64,000 nucleotides of DNA, taken from contig OY979718.1 of NCBI GenBank assembly GCA_963855995.1, positions 43,211,559-43,275,558 of the forward strand, given 5' to 3'. Of the stretch, positions 1-14,800 are shown in pieces. This DNA is from Muricea muricata. Taxonomy: Eukaryota; Cnidaria; Anthozoa; Malacalcyonacea; Plexauridae. Positions within the stretch are counted from its first letter, which is position 1. Each line of letters opens with the position of its first letter. Both the position numbers and the translations under genes were made by a program. The notes beneath the pieces were generated by a model. That model did no database searches, was not told the origin of the DNA, and saw only the letters and a program-made list of their open reading frames with translations.

Positions 1-372
1 ATTGAGGAGAGCCAAAGAGGTGCTGAAAAAATTATGATTAACTAAATCTTTGCAAACACGCTAAGCTGATGATCAAATTTTGTATCCCTATCCATGGCAA
101 GTCTTTCAGAATTTAACCCCAGGTTTGAAATAAACTTCTTAGTCAAACCCGAGCTAACATCTTCAAATCTTTTATCAGAGTTCAATAACTTGACACGGTT
201 AAAACATAAGCACAATACGTTTAGAATATTGTAAATAGAGATTTGAAGTTCTCTCGCTTTATTCTATACCAATATTACAAAGGTCCTAAGCAAAAATAAA
301 GATCAAGTGGGATATTACGACACGACCCAACTTCTCTTGTACATAATAATAACTAACACAGATAATACGTAC

Positions 373-2885
373 GTTTCGAGTTGTACTTGTTCTCCTTTTT
401 CAACTGACCTCGCCTTTTCAGACATTGTTCACACTGAAATCTGGAAAGAAAAAAAATAAGAGTTTAGCCTTTTCAGATACACGTAGCTATTGTTTCTAAC
501 ATTACACATTTAGAAGTTCTAAATGAAATTTAGATGCAAGCGGTCTTATCAAGCAAAATCTTACATTAAAATACCTAATCCTTGATTACGTCAAGCCTAA
601 ACAGTGGTAATGTCATGGTAACTTGTGCTGCAGAGCTAGGTTAGTAAACCTAGACTTAGCTACCGCTAACATATTAGACAAACTGCTTTTTAGTTAACTG
701 GTATGTACATTTTTTTTATTTTGCGAAGGATGACTAACCCCACTACATTATGTTTACGGCAAACTAAATAAATAAAAAATGTCTATTTTCAGGTTTTTTA
801 CTGTCCGTTATATCGTAAAAATAATTTGACAAAACGTAAAATAGATTGTAGCAATACAATATCTAATAAATATTATCTTACCCACTGGACCAAATTAAAT
901 CATGATGTAGAGCACAGATTTGATGATTCTTCCTACCGCAGTCCACACATTCGATAAAACTAAATCGTGTAAATGAAAAGTATGCATTAGAATACCATGA
1001 AATGCATTCAAACAATGCGACAAGTTATCTTTACAGTATTTTTGAATACAAAAATAATTCAAAAAGAGAAAAACGTCACGTTTATATAATAAGACGTACA
1101 AGACATAAATGACTTACAATATACAGGATGTACAGTTTTTGTACGTTACGAGTGAATTTGGAATTTTTGTAAAAAGAAGTGAAATTGCAGATATTGGATA
1201 GCTCTTCTATATATCTAATGTTTATTCCAAAACTAACTAGCTACTTGGTACGCCAGCCACGTATGTTAGTGGAGCTAAAATAACATAATCACAATATAAT
1301 CACATCTTGTACGAAAGTAGACCCTAGCTGTACAAGTAAGTCAAAAATGGAAGCCTAAATAAATGTGAATAATAATACATACGGTTCTGGATCCAGATGA
1401 TCGTTTTTTAATCGTTCAAAGCTGGTCTTCTCTATACCGCCACTGAAAATAACAATTCAAAATGAGCAGATAAACGAAAGAAAATACAAATCAGAGAAGA
1501 CCCTTATCAATAGCAAGTAAGAGTACAACCTGGCTAGGTGTCTCCATCAAGATGGTGTCGAAGGGGTAATTTGCTGGGAAAACATGGTTTCTGATGCACT
1601 GAACAATATTTAGTGACTTATTATTTTTCTCTGAGAAAAACAAGTGTCTTCCACATTATGTAAATAGTAATAGACTGTAAATAACAATTTCTATTATTTT
1701 TTGAAAATATTTTAGGAAAAATAATTTTAGGAAAATATTTTACGCTAATTTAAGGAAAGGTTCGCCGACCTTTTAACAAATATTAGTAGAATCATACTAG
1801 TCTACTATTGCAAATGCTGTAATTTGATTGGTTACTCTACTCGCTATCTATTCCTCGATAGATAGCGAGTAGCGAAACAATCATCTTCCTATAGAGATTT
1901 CTTTTAAAAAATTGTCTAAAAATCAAATTTTTTGTTGAACATTCCTTGTTTGACTTCTGATTCTACTAAAACAATTAGATTACTCGCTCTCGATTTCTAT
2001 GCGGTGATCACCGCATAGAAATCTCGAGCTTGTAATCTAATTGTTAAATAAAACAATTATTGAATTCAGTTCTCGCAGGATATGAGGAATTACTAAGGCC
2101 TTGGTTTGTGTTATCTGCCCCAGCCTCCGGCTTCGACAGATAACACAAACCTCTGCCTTAATAATTCCTCATATCTTGCTCGACCTCATTCAATAATTGT
2201 TTAATACACTACATGTAGTTTGACTATGTGGAGTGAATGTACGTGTGGTATGCGCCTCGCATATGATTACCTATTAGGATTCATTGGATCATCCCCTAAC
2301 TGTACGCTATCCCCTGGAAGTTCGTTAAAACATCTCTCACAATAATGATATCTGAAAAAGTAAAACGAGAATTATATTACTCTAACTGTAGAGTATAAAA
2401 TAACACTTAAAAATAATATAAAATAGACTGTCCATTGCGTCTATCATGTGAGTAAAAGTTTATATAACCCCGGGTGGTAGCCATCCAGGTTCATTTTTAT
2501 CAGTGGCATGGTTGTAACTCGGATGTTATTCTACGTAAATACATGTACAATACATACAAATAGAATTCACAAATAAGCAAGATGATTCAGTCTAACAATA
2601 GAATTGAAAAGCTCAGTGCTTATTCATAACCAATAAAAACTTGTCGGTTGCGTAACACACCTCAAACGCAACGAGTATAGATCAGCGAACAAATTTTAGT
2701 ACTTTGTGTGATTACATCTGCTAACCTAAATAGATACTGAATAGTATGCTATAGCCAAAGTAACTATACACTAAATAAATTTATCTAAAAACAAACCTGT
2801 TTTGATATGTATAATAATGTGCGTCTCTTGATATCGTGCATAAGTGCTTTCCAAAGCAACACAGAACTTGAGGTTGAAATACATA
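373..2885 (-). CDS. CREBBP: CBP/p300 exons 14-18: RING and partial PHD finger
   Basis: Exons 2885-2797, 2351-2271, 1442-1383, 959-882 and 440-373. They encode the RING ([20 protein letters not shown], then [11 protein letters not shown] and QLGDDP), a linker ([17 protein letters not shown]) and the PHD finger ([20 protein letters not shown], then [10 protein letters not shown] and [10 protein letters not shown]). In CBP/p300 these modules sit against the HAT domain and regulate it. Zinc ligands are conserved. The last donor could be GTACGT after position 373 or a GTATTA a few bases later; the first keeps the expected KR-L codon. The HAT domain is outside the window. Confidence 0.94.
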
Positions 2886-5800
2886 CTATAAGATGATGAA
2901 AGTAGACAGAATGTTGAATGAAAGCGAATAAAAGAACTGCACTAATATGATTCGCGAAAAGATTTCCGAATTATCAATGATACTTATATAATTTCTACAT
3001 GAAGTTCTCCTAACAACTGTCCAGAATTCCCACTTTCAATGGTTGGAACATGAGTGCGTTATTTTGTCACAATTCAAACTTACTTTACGACCACAGCAAA
3101 TGCCCAGACTTCGCATAACGACATCTATTTCCTGTTCAAACACCTCGGCCAGCTAAACGATAAAAATATATGCAATGTTCAAAATCACATGCGTGCAGTT
3201 TCAATGACGATGTCGACAGATTCGAAATGGCAAAAAGATTACTTCCTATTTAAGTTTAAATCTTTACTACTTGAATTTACATACATATTTGTGAGCAAAA
3301 CAGCATGCAGCGTTACACCTCTCATTACAAATGCTACGCAAAACAATAGACCTTTGACGTGTTTACGTAATGCTAGTGTCCAGCAACAAATTGCAATGCA
3401 ATCTGGAAAAATGCTTAACAAAATAAATTCGGTTTGTATTAGGCAGAAAGTACTTCAAAGTCTGTTAACATTACAAAACGTGCTTAACGCATAGCTACTG
3501 TATAATCACTAGCACTTCACGACGCCTCATAACTCACCTTGGAACAATACTTATAAACTTTAGACGTTTTACGGTTGTACATCCACGCATTCTCGAACAT
3601 TAACCAAACATCGTCACAGTACTGGAAAAAATATATAGACTAAGGCAAACAAGCGTGTGAATTTTGCAGTAATAACATCCGATAGGTCAGGGTAAATATA
3701 TTTTGGAGTTATAAGAACTTCCCTATCCCACCCCACCCCCTCGCGTGGAAACGGATTTTAAACCATGAAAAAGAGGTTCATTTGGGGGCAATGGCAAAAA
3801 CATTACGGGGAGAATGAGGGGTGTTGACAAGAGTTTTACGCAATAAAGTCATGTTTCTTTAATTAGACGGAAGTTTTCACGAGAAGGCTTGTCGGCATTA
3901 TTCATTACACCAGTTGACGTGTTGCCAAAAAATAATGGGCATTCTGTTTTGTCCCGGTTTAGTAATTCGTACACACTACCGCATCACATTACATACCTCC
4001 CACGGATCCTTGTACATGCCCGTGTCTAACTTCCTCTTTATCGTTGACAAATCCATCGGCTTCTTTATGATGTCGAAGTAATCCTAAATTGATTGGAAAT
4101 CGTTCCAAAAATGCTTTACATATAAGACGAGCGATCGCTAGAATAACATGCATTATAAAAACATTTTCATATAATTTTAGTATCTAGCAATCACCAATAT
4201 GGAGTGGGACACACAAGATAATCTGGTCACTACTGTTTCTATCAAATATAGAAACCATATTTAACTTTTAACTATGCATTATAGATCAATGCTATTCCTT
4301 ACCATGCAGCCTAACATCTTGGGATCAACAGGTTGCCTAAATGGCAGTCCTTCAGGATCCATCTTGTAAAGCTTTTCAAGTGTAGGCATGAGAAATCTTC
4401 TCAATTCTTCGGGAAGGAAATGTTTTTTAAATGGATGCCTTACAGTGGAACTGAGGGAAGAATGAGAGGAACTCGAGCTAGCCGATGGCGGCTTCATCAC
4501 TTCATTCGATTGTGACGTGGGAGTGACACTTGATCTCGTATCGTTTCCTTGCGCTCGAGTGGGAGATTCCGTAGTAGTAGCAGTTGTTTGACCAACAGAT
4601 TCAACCGACTGAAAAATCAGAAGTAGAGGATATTACTCGGCGCTGCGAAGATACGAATTTCATGTTCGAGTGGTAAAAAAAAGAAGATAAAATTCATATC
4701 TTCAAACCAGCGTGCAATGTTCCGTTTAAAATACAAAAGTATAGTAACTCCGAACTACTATACTATTGTATTTTATTTTATTGAAATACTGGGTGGCTCT
4801 CGTAACTAATGTTCTGTTTAGTGCTTATCATATAATCGTATTATAAATTTAAAAACCCAAATCAGTGTATTATTAATTTTCGATTGATAATGCACAAAAC
4901 GCAGCCTTACTTCAACTAATTACATCATATCATTTAAACTCAAAGAGTACCTATACCTGTGCATCATTATCGAGTTTTCCTGTACTATTTTCGACAAAAA
5001 CATGTTGTTTTGTCTTTGAACAAAGGTATGAAAATTGATTCGCCACACTAACGTCGCCATTTGGAAGATATGTATAAAGTGCAGATATGAAAAATATCTC
5101 ACTGTGTGTTTTTAGTATCTCACTGTTTACTATATAATATATCAACATCTCACAATATGAAAATGAAGGAACCTTCTATCGCCAAAGTTTACATACCCTC
5201 GGTGGCGTTTGAGCTCCCGGAGTTTGTGAAATAGTAGTTTGTGAATTTTGCGGTGTTGCTGCACTGGGAGTTTGCGGATTCTGCAACTGTGGCTGTATTG
5301 GAGCTACAGGTTTGCCGCCAGTTAATGCAGGTCCAGGTGATTGCCGAGGTGTTGCCGTTTGCGGCGACATATGCGGCGATTGCGAGATATTTCCAGCGTT
5401 CTGCGGCGATTTCCCAATGTTGTGTGTTTGCATCGGCGGTGCTTGATTAGTCGCCATTGGTTGAGGCATCTGCATACCTTGCTGTGTCATGGTTGAAGGT
5501 TGTGACATGGTTGAAGGTTGTGGCATGGTTGAAACTTGCGACGACATAGGTAGTGTTTGGTTTGCGTGCGCTGAGCTGTTGTTGTTTGCCAGTGATGTTT
5601 GAGCAGGCATGCCAGCAGCCATCGGGAGTTGAGGCTGTCTGTTCTTAGATGCAACCGCAACTGCCTGAGCCTTTGCTAAAGCTACATCTGAGTTGTTACT
5701 TATGTCTCCATTCATCTCTGCAAACGACACTGCTAAGGATAATATAAAACGATTAACTACTGATGGACTACATTTGCCTAAACCTCAGACAGCATTAGCT

Positions 5801-8800
5801 ATCCTGTTTTAGTACGGTGTAAAGATTTTAGTTTTCAGTTTAAAGCAGTAATTAATATAAGTAAGGTCGGTAGGAATTTTAGCAAAGCCAAAGCACAGTT
5901 CTGGAATCTTACTTTCTAGTTTCTAATTTATATACTTTGTATTTGGCAATTTATATTGTGTAAAATCTGTATGTACAATCCACTGTATACTACGATACAA
6001 TAATCATACAAAAGCTATACTTCAGCACTCTCAATAGCACAAATTCGATAACCTCGATTATCAATAATATGAGTCGTTCTAGTCCAGTTTGTCGTTAGCC
6101 GACGTTGCTGAATTTGCTTTATCTTCGAGCCTGCTTTTATTACATTCTGTTAACTAAATTAGTAAGGATGACGGGAATTTGATTTTAGTTTCAGTACAAT
6201 ATAAAGCATTGCTTACATTCCATATGACAAAATAGTATATAGTCCATTCTCATAGTGGGTGCAGAAATTTGTACAAAACTTGCATAACAACTCACCTGGT
6301 AACGATGGTCCCGCACTATGTGACGTAGGAACACCTGCGTTGTTCATATTCCCAGTAACCGCCATCGTTCGTCTGCGACGTTTTTCTTCAAGTTCTTTTT
6401 GAATTTTATAAATTTTCTCAGCTAACAAATGATAGTACTGCTCCTGTGATAGACAAAATCATACAAAACACGAGTCAGGCAGTGAAAAGAAAAACTGACG
6501 TCAATATTAAAAACCTACGTTCAAAAAATTTATCTGGCAGCTTTGTAGGAGCCATTTAGCTCTTCATTTTTCCTATTCTAATTTTCATAGATGTTTGCAA
6601 GTTCCTGACCAGTTTAATTACGCTCTATGCCGAGTTAAAAAGACTATGTTCCACTGCATTATTTACCAAATTAGCTGCACGACAATGATTGTGTGCTTTT
6701 TTAATGTGTAAGAAATTCGAGATCTTCCTATACTTAAATATACATGTTAAGACTATTCAAAAAGCGAAAAAGAGAAAGCCCAAAAATAGTCCATAGATCA
6801 CACAGGATATTTCACTACATCAACGTTCGACGTTTCAAACGATTTCAACCTTCGGGAAGTTATTAAAGCCTGATTCTCCGATGACATCCACATCGGCGAC
6901 GACCACTCTCGCCCATTATGTTGTGAAATATCCTATGGGTTTGTTTGTTAGTAAAGACCTTGAGCTGCACGACGGGAACGCAACAGATGTTAGAAATGTC
7001 CAGGTTATGAATGATACACTCAGAGACACGCCATAAACCCACTCGTTCACATTCACCAGCAGGAAATAATCAGAGTAGAAAAATTGCAAGCTAAACAAAA
7101 CATTAGATTGTAGCGGACAGTCACTTACCCTACTGCTTGCTGTTTCATACATATCACCTTCTACCTTCCTTGCATAGGCAACCAGATTAGTCATGCGCCT
7201 GTCTTTAAGAGCTTTTGGATCATTGACTGGAGTTGGAAAGATAGCAGTAACACTAGAAATGTACAAGAACAATTAAATTGTGGAATTAGGTCGAAACACG
7301 TCATCATGAATTAAATGATGGTTCTCAATTCTTTAACACTTGAAGCTAAGAACTTCCTTAGTCATTAGCTATTAGTTTATTGTTCGTATCAATATGAATT
7401 GCTAATAAAATATGTAGTTCAGTTATTCACTCACAGTTTCTGTACAAGATGATTTCTTAAATCTGCTGTAACCTGCTGGTGCCATTCCTTAGGCCCTCTA
7501 TTCGCTTCAGGAGGTTTGTCTGAAAAACATAACATAAACAAATAAAATTTGTTTGTGTAATTTCACCAGTGACTGTCCCAAAGTCGTAACGAGCTCCGTG
7601 AAGTGGTGAAGACATAAGAGACCTGCAGCGCATGGTGAACGCCTCATTCCTTCACTAACCAAAACGATAACGTGAAAAGCGACTTTTTGAGGGAAGGCCA
7701 CTCGCCAGGAAGAAACTTCTCGACGAGGGCCGCTCAAAACGTCGAATTTCTCGCTCAAACGACGAATTTCTCGCTCAAAACGTCGAATTTCTCGCTCGAC
7801 ACGTCGATTTTCACTCTATCGTTTTACGTAGTGAAAGAACCTAGATACGTAGAACGTAGTGATAGAACCTTTCGTGTACTATTCGTGTACTAACTGCACT
7901 GCGAACACTGGCAGCGCCAGTTTGAGAAAAACTCCTCCGTTCTTAAGCTTCAGGAAACTCTACTTCCTGAACTCTAATTACAATTGTAACAACAAATGCT
8001 CTCTAGTTGTAAGAATAAAGAAAGTTTGTTATATGTACTCGCGTTGCTAGCCAACCCAGCCGTCTGTTGTTGGTGCTTCTTGACATTTTAATCATACAAA
8101 AGAAGAGAATTCCATTTTGTTGAGTTGCGAAGGTTTATATAACTAATGAAGCCATTGGAGTCTTTAAACAATTCACAAGACAAATGAATGACTTAGGAAC
8201 ATTGTGGCACGATCAATGGTGCATCACGGCATTTCAAAAAAGAAATACAACTGATACATACCTAGACCTCGTTTATCGTTGGCATGTTTCAGAGGCAAAC
8301 AAACAGGGCAATCTCCTCTTTTGCAATTCTTCCAATGGGAAATTATTTGCCTTGATGACGCACAATGAGCAACTGAAAGAAAGGATAAGCAGGATATGTC
8401 AGAATGTACTAAACAACCCTCTGAAACTTCCGTTTTCCCGGTGATTTTCTTCCCCTGACACATATTGAAATTGCCATAATTCCATTTGGTAAACAAGGGG
8501 TATTGCAGAAATATCGTGAAATTCATAAATCTTTTTTTCCTTTTAGTTTGCTTCGACAAAAAAAATTGTACATCGGTTGGTAAAATTATTCACACTTAAT
8601 GGGCGTCATTGGTGATTGCTCCTGGCCCACCTAGAAACACATTTCGAAACTAAAGTTTATGGGTGACATATAGATTTCGTTCCCTGAATGTACCTCACTG
8701 CTCCCCATACAAGCTAAACTGCTGAAACCTCTAGTTGACTGGTAGTTGTATAGTCATATCTTTGAATAACTATGAAGTTGTACAGGTACAAAACAATACC

Positions 8801-11800
8801 TTGACAAGATTTCCCTGATGTACAAGTTGTCATATGGCCTAGAACTTTTTTCATGGTGAAGCAATGGGGTAAGTTACACGACTTCGCTTCACCATTGGTC
8901 AGGTTTTGCTCCCGTCTTTGACATTTATGTGCGTGAAGTAATAAAACGAGTTGCTGTTGGATTAGTCTTCTCTTTTCTGGGTCAGCCGTTGGTGTTTGGG
9001 ACGGTGCAGCCTTTAAACAAATACGAAATGGATATAATTAGAATAACGAATAAACCCCTCGGCTCGAAACGTGCATGAAATTTTGTTTTATCATTTCAGG
9101 TAAAGTCAAAATCTATATCCTAGTGTAGTTTAGACTGCACGACCCAAAATTGGAAAAGTTATTTCGAGTTATAATCAGTATAAACATGCAGGTAAAAATC
9201 AAGAATAAATGCAATGACTTTCGCTGCAAATCTGTCATTTTTAAGCTGTTATTAAATAAATATATTTCACATTATTAGTGACTTTTTTATACTCGTATTG
9301 ACACATAAAACAAGATTGTAGTGGCTATTCAGTAAGGCATTACTTCTGTTTGATGTTCACAATAGCGCATGGTTGGTCGCAAATCCTTTGGTAGCAACAA
9401 ATCAAGCAGAAAGCCTTGAATACTGTGATTTCTACTTCAATGTTGTCAAGCTGGCCAACCATCAACCGTTATGACGGTAACGGTTAATACAAGCCCCACC
9501 CAAGCCTGTCTAACTCTGTATAGAATGCAAGAGAATAATCCAAAACACGATAACGTTACAAGCTGTGATACGCCCAACGAAGTTTTGTCGTATCGTTAAA
9601 AAAATGAGGGAAATACAAATAAATGATTATTTAACGGAAGTAAATGTCTCCTGGGTTTTTCTTCCTTTTAGAGGCTGCCTAGAAGCTGTCTTATACTTTC
9701 TCTATTTTTTTGCACGAGTCTTTAAGAGGCTTAAAAGCCGTGAGTATTGCACTGTCGCGTCACGCGAAGTGAAAACAAGAGCCCAGCAACGTGACTCGCC
9801 TTCAAAAAGTCGAAAGCGTTCCTACTTTTTATAGCGAATTTTCAGTTCGCACAAAGAATGTCACCATGTGGAAAACAGGCTTTAGAATGTTCTTACTCGT
9901 CAACTTTTCGCTGTATAAGTTGAAGCAAAGTGAGACTATATTGAAGCAAAGTGAGACTATATTGAAGCAAAGTGAGGCTATATTGAAGCAAAGTGAGGCT
10001 ATATTGAAGCAAAGTGAGACTATATTGAAGCAAAGTGAGGCTATATTGAAGCAAAGTGAGACTATATTGAAGCAAAGTGAGGCTATATTGAAGCAAAGTG
10101 AGACTATATTGAAGCAAAGTGAGACTATATTGAAGCAAAGTGAGACTATATTGAAGCAAAGTGAGACTATATTGAAGCAAAGTGAGGCTATATTGAAGCA
10201 AAGTGAGACTATACTGAAGCAAAGTGAGACTATATTGAAGCAAAGTGAGACTATATTGAAGCAAAGTGAGACTATCTTGAAGCAAAGTGAGACTATACTA
10301 ACGCAAAGTGAGACTATATTGAAGCAAAGTGAGACTATATTGAAGCAAAGTGAGACTATCTTGAAGCAAAGTGAGACTATATTGAAGCAAAGTGAGACTA
10401 TATTAACGCAAAGTGAGACTATATTGAAGCAAAGTGAGACTATATTGAAGCAAAGTGAGACTTATGTTGAAGCAAAGTGAGACTATATAGAAGCAAAGTG
10501 AGACTATATTGAAGCAAAGTGAGACTATATTGAAGCAAAGTGAGACTATATTGAAGCAAAGTGAGACTATATTGAAGCAAAGTGAGACTATATTGAAACA
10601 AAGTGAGACTATATTGAAGCAAAGTGAGACTATATTGACGCAAAGTGAGACTTATATTGAAGCAAAGTGAGACTATATTGAAGCCAAGTGAGACTATATT
10701 GAAGCTAAGTGAGACTATATTCAGGAAGATATCCCGAAGGCAATGATAAAATTTGGGCCAAATTCACGAAGTAAAACCTCTGCAGTTATTTTATTATAAA
10801 ACGCAAAGCGGAGGAGGGGACGAAACGCAAAGCGAAAGGGGGGGGGGATAAAACGCAAAGCGGAGGAGGGGATAAAATGTAAAGCGGAGGAGGGGATAAA
10901 ATGTAAAGCAGAGGAGGGGATAAAATGCGGAGTGGGGGATGGGATAAAACGCACAGAGATAAGCGTCACTTGGTTTTTACAATTTTCTGTACATTATTAA
11001 AACTGTCGCGATATACATCGACTATAATACGGTAGCACTAGGAAAACAAATAGAACCATCGTTCACAGCGTTTTTAGTCAAATTGGCAGATGACAGTGGT
11101 TTATCATTGCTGTAGGGATTACTGATTATTCTAACATGGAGTTGCTACCACTTTGAATGTGTAGTTTCTGGAGTTTGGACTTTATGTAATGTAACTTAAA
11201 ATGAGCGGTCTTCTTGCTTGCAAGGCTGCTTATATTGTAAGTATAGGTAATAGTATAATTTCGAGTGCAATTACGGATAAACAAGCACGAGTGAGTTTTT
11301 AAAAACTGCAAAATAGCACGAGTCCGAAGGACGAGTGCTATTTGCGGTTTTTAAAAACTCACGAGTGCTTGTTTTCCGTAATTGCACGAGAAATTATACT
11401 ATTACTTATTAATAATATAAAAAGGAAATGTCCAAACAAACATTTTGTACCTACAACTTCGCATTATGCAAGTGCACTCATTCTCGAATTTCTTCGCTTA
11501 AAAAATTCATGTTTACAAAAGCCATGGCTAAAAGTTTTATGTACAAAGTTCCAGCATACTTTAGAGTTTGTTTTGTGATCATAATTGTCAGAGAAGAATC
11601 CCAAGTTGTGTTGAAATTTCGACGAAATCTTTAAGCAAACGTGAAAATTCGGCCGCCATATTTTTGGTTTTTCAGCGAGTAAATCCCATTGCTCAAAGAA
11701 CAGAGCAAAAATCTGTTGTTACAGATTTTTGCACTGTTGTTACAGATTTTTGCACTGTTGTTACAGATTTTTGCACTGTGTTACAGATTTTTGCACTGTT

Positions 11801-14800
11801 CTGGGTGATGTTTGGGATTAACTGCACTCGAATCAACCAATCACAGCCCAGAAACATTTCCTTGTATATTATTAACATTAAAAAAACTCTCAACTGTAGA
11901 AATACATTTTTCATGCAAAAAAAGTGTTAGAACCCTAGTCTAGAATAATCTCTGTATCACTGAATACTTTTAGGGCTATCAAAATGTGTGCAAGAGTTTT
12001 TTTTTGTGAAACAAACAGAGTGGTTATTAGCTTAAACAGCCTGTAAAAGATTCTCCCTTCAGTCATTATAAATTGTTTTTATTTCTTCGTTTCCCACTAT
12101 TTCTCCAAGTGATTACTAGAGAGATCGCAAATCCCTGGGGGCATCAATGGCTTGTAACTCAATTATGACCATCTATTGAGACCTGGTTTTTCTAACAATT
12201 CCCGTGACCATATTTTTATAGTAATTCACAACAACATTTTTATGTATTCATAACAATGTTAGGCCCAAGCCCACAACTAGAAGACCAAATTTTTTAGAAG
12301 ACACCACACCATTTAAGTGTTTTTGCACATTTTTTATTTTCACTGTCAAAGTGCTGTTATTGTCAAAATATATTGGCCATAGCCTAAGATCAATGCCTAT
12401 ACCCCTATGCATACAATGTTGTACTTGTAATGGTGTTGTCATCCTATTTTTAACTGTTATTGTTAATATTACTCACCCCTCCAGCTCCAGCTATTGTCGT
12501 AATACCAGGCTCAACCTTTGGAACAATGGCATCAAGATGAGAAGTCATACTTAATGTATGCAAGTTAGTTGTGGAACCCAAATTAGCAAAGCTTGGATAA
12601 TTGCTTAAATGATTTTCAATTGAGTCTCCAGGAAGACCTAAGTGCCCAGATGTTGGTTGCTGAAGTGGCGCTGTGCCAGGATTCATGTGTGGCTGAGTAG
12701 ACATTGGAGCCATGAGCTAAAATAACAGGGGGAAAATAGTAAGCTGCTAGCAAATCAAGTAGCTTTACTTATGCTGGTACACATATTATAAACAGAATAC
12801 AGCTACCCAAATCAAATCAGAACATACAAAAAGTACATGCCAAAATATCCTGAAATTCAACAAGCAAACAAGTTCCAAATTGTAGAGTTTAATTAAATAT
12901 AATTGTAAAAATATCCAAATAGTCTACAAATCAGTTTACAAATTTTAATAATTATGCCATATCAAAACAACTATGTCATGTTGTCTATGTCAAGTATTAC
13001 ATAAGTTACCCATTAAATAGCACTACAAATTAACATTCACTACATACAATACAATTTAATGCCAGTTGCCTGATAAATTTAATTCACAAACCATCTTTAC
13101 CATATCACAATGTCTATGTTCATTAAATTGACTCAATTTGACAGAAACAAAACCTCTATTTTGCAAACCCTGCCGAATACTTACAAGCAAACAAAAAACA
13201 ACAAATGAATGTACAATTGATGCATACCCGGGATTTTAAGTAACAGTAAAGCTTTATTTTAACATTAGCTACAACAGTATACTGTCTTCACAATGCTAAT
13301 CATACTCAAAGCTTTTGCTCTACCATCAGAACAGCTATCACTAACAGTTACATATAAAACTTAGTGCAAAGCACATTAGTACAATTACTGTAGAGGGCAG
13401 TATTAATTTTTTTTTAGATGCCAGGAAGGCCCTATTTGACAAGGGGCAATTTTACTTACCTGTAACATACAAAAAAATCAATACAATTATTCAAAGGCAC
13501 ATGTCTTTGGGTTACATAAACCTTCATCCAAGCAGTTAAGGTTTTTGAGTAAACAACGTCACTTATTTCAAGATGTTTGATATTGTCTAGTTGTATGTTG
13601 AAATTAGTGTTCAAAATTGCACGACATGCAAACTAACATTACGCAGAGAAGTTCTTAATGTCATACAATTTTCAGCAATGATGAAACAGTGAATTGTTGA
13701 TGACCATCACAATACATTCCTTAAAACCTGGGGGCACTTGACAGTTGTTCAAGAGCTGGATAGTGCTTTCTAAATCTGAATGTAAGAATGCTTATGAAAG
13801 CTTTATAACTGGAAAAATGTCAAAGCCTGACTCGGGTCAGACCAATCACAGCATTGTTTTTGAAAGCTTAAAAAAATCACTTTTTAGTGATAAACATTAT
13901 GCAACTGGTAAAAAAACTGACCCCTGTGTTACAAAAGCAGAGTCTTGCAGTCTATTTAATTCTGGCACACCTTGCAGTGCGAAGTCACACATATTTCATC
14001 AAGTAAATTTGATAGTAAGAACACTGTTAACAATTTCTGTACAAAAACTACCCAGAGGTCATCTTGTGTTTATATAAATTGCACGTAAATAGGAAAATAT
14101 TTTAATTTGCTAATTACCACTAATCAAATCAATTATTGTTACTAATTGCAAACTCTTTAAACGTGATGTAATTTAATAATAGGCCGACTGCTATGTCAAG
14201 CTAGGATGTTCAGTAAATTTGAAAAACCCTTTAGTTTTGACAATCATAGACACAATATCTTCCACTGGAGAGAGAGGGGGGAGGGAGAAAACACCCGAGA
14301 AAAAAGCCTCTATTAACTCATGCAGAAAGACATGCTAAAATATAATAGTTTATACAATACTTACAATAATTATTTCAAGGCAGTTATACACTCTAAAGGG
14401 AAAATGTTCTCTAACAATGAAAAAAATGTTCATTCCATTCCTGAACTTCTATTTTTAGTTGATGAAAATTCATTTCCAAGCTTCAAGCAACACGGCAAAA
14501 AATCATCAGCTTATTTGATATTCTAAATGAAGCACTTTTGTAACTACAACTTTAAACAAACATGCTTGGGTATTTTTTTCTCACCATAAGTTAATCCCAT
14601 ATTTACAATATGGAGTCAAGTTGACTGAATAAAATTAACCTAGGCAGCATTTTAATGTTAAAATATCATTATGAACACACAGCAGTCATGTAATAACAGT
14701 GTACATCCTGCTGTACATTAATAACATTATATGATGGTGTAAACAGTTATAATGCAAATGTACATGATTAAATATTAACAAATATTCAACAATACAAAAC

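Noticed and set aside
3054-3494. 146-codon plus ORF
   Set aside because: It lies antisense to the CBP/p300 exon at 3084-3152 and its introns; no recognisable motif.
9791-10480. Long plus ORF of LKQSETI repeats and the matching minus ORFs
   Set aside because: Products of the 21-bp minisatellite, which is open in both directions by period alone; it lies in a CBP/p300 intron.
9918-11802. Tandem arrays as a CRISPR
   Set aside because: Units are directly adjacent with no unique spacers, and the context is a eukaryotic intron.
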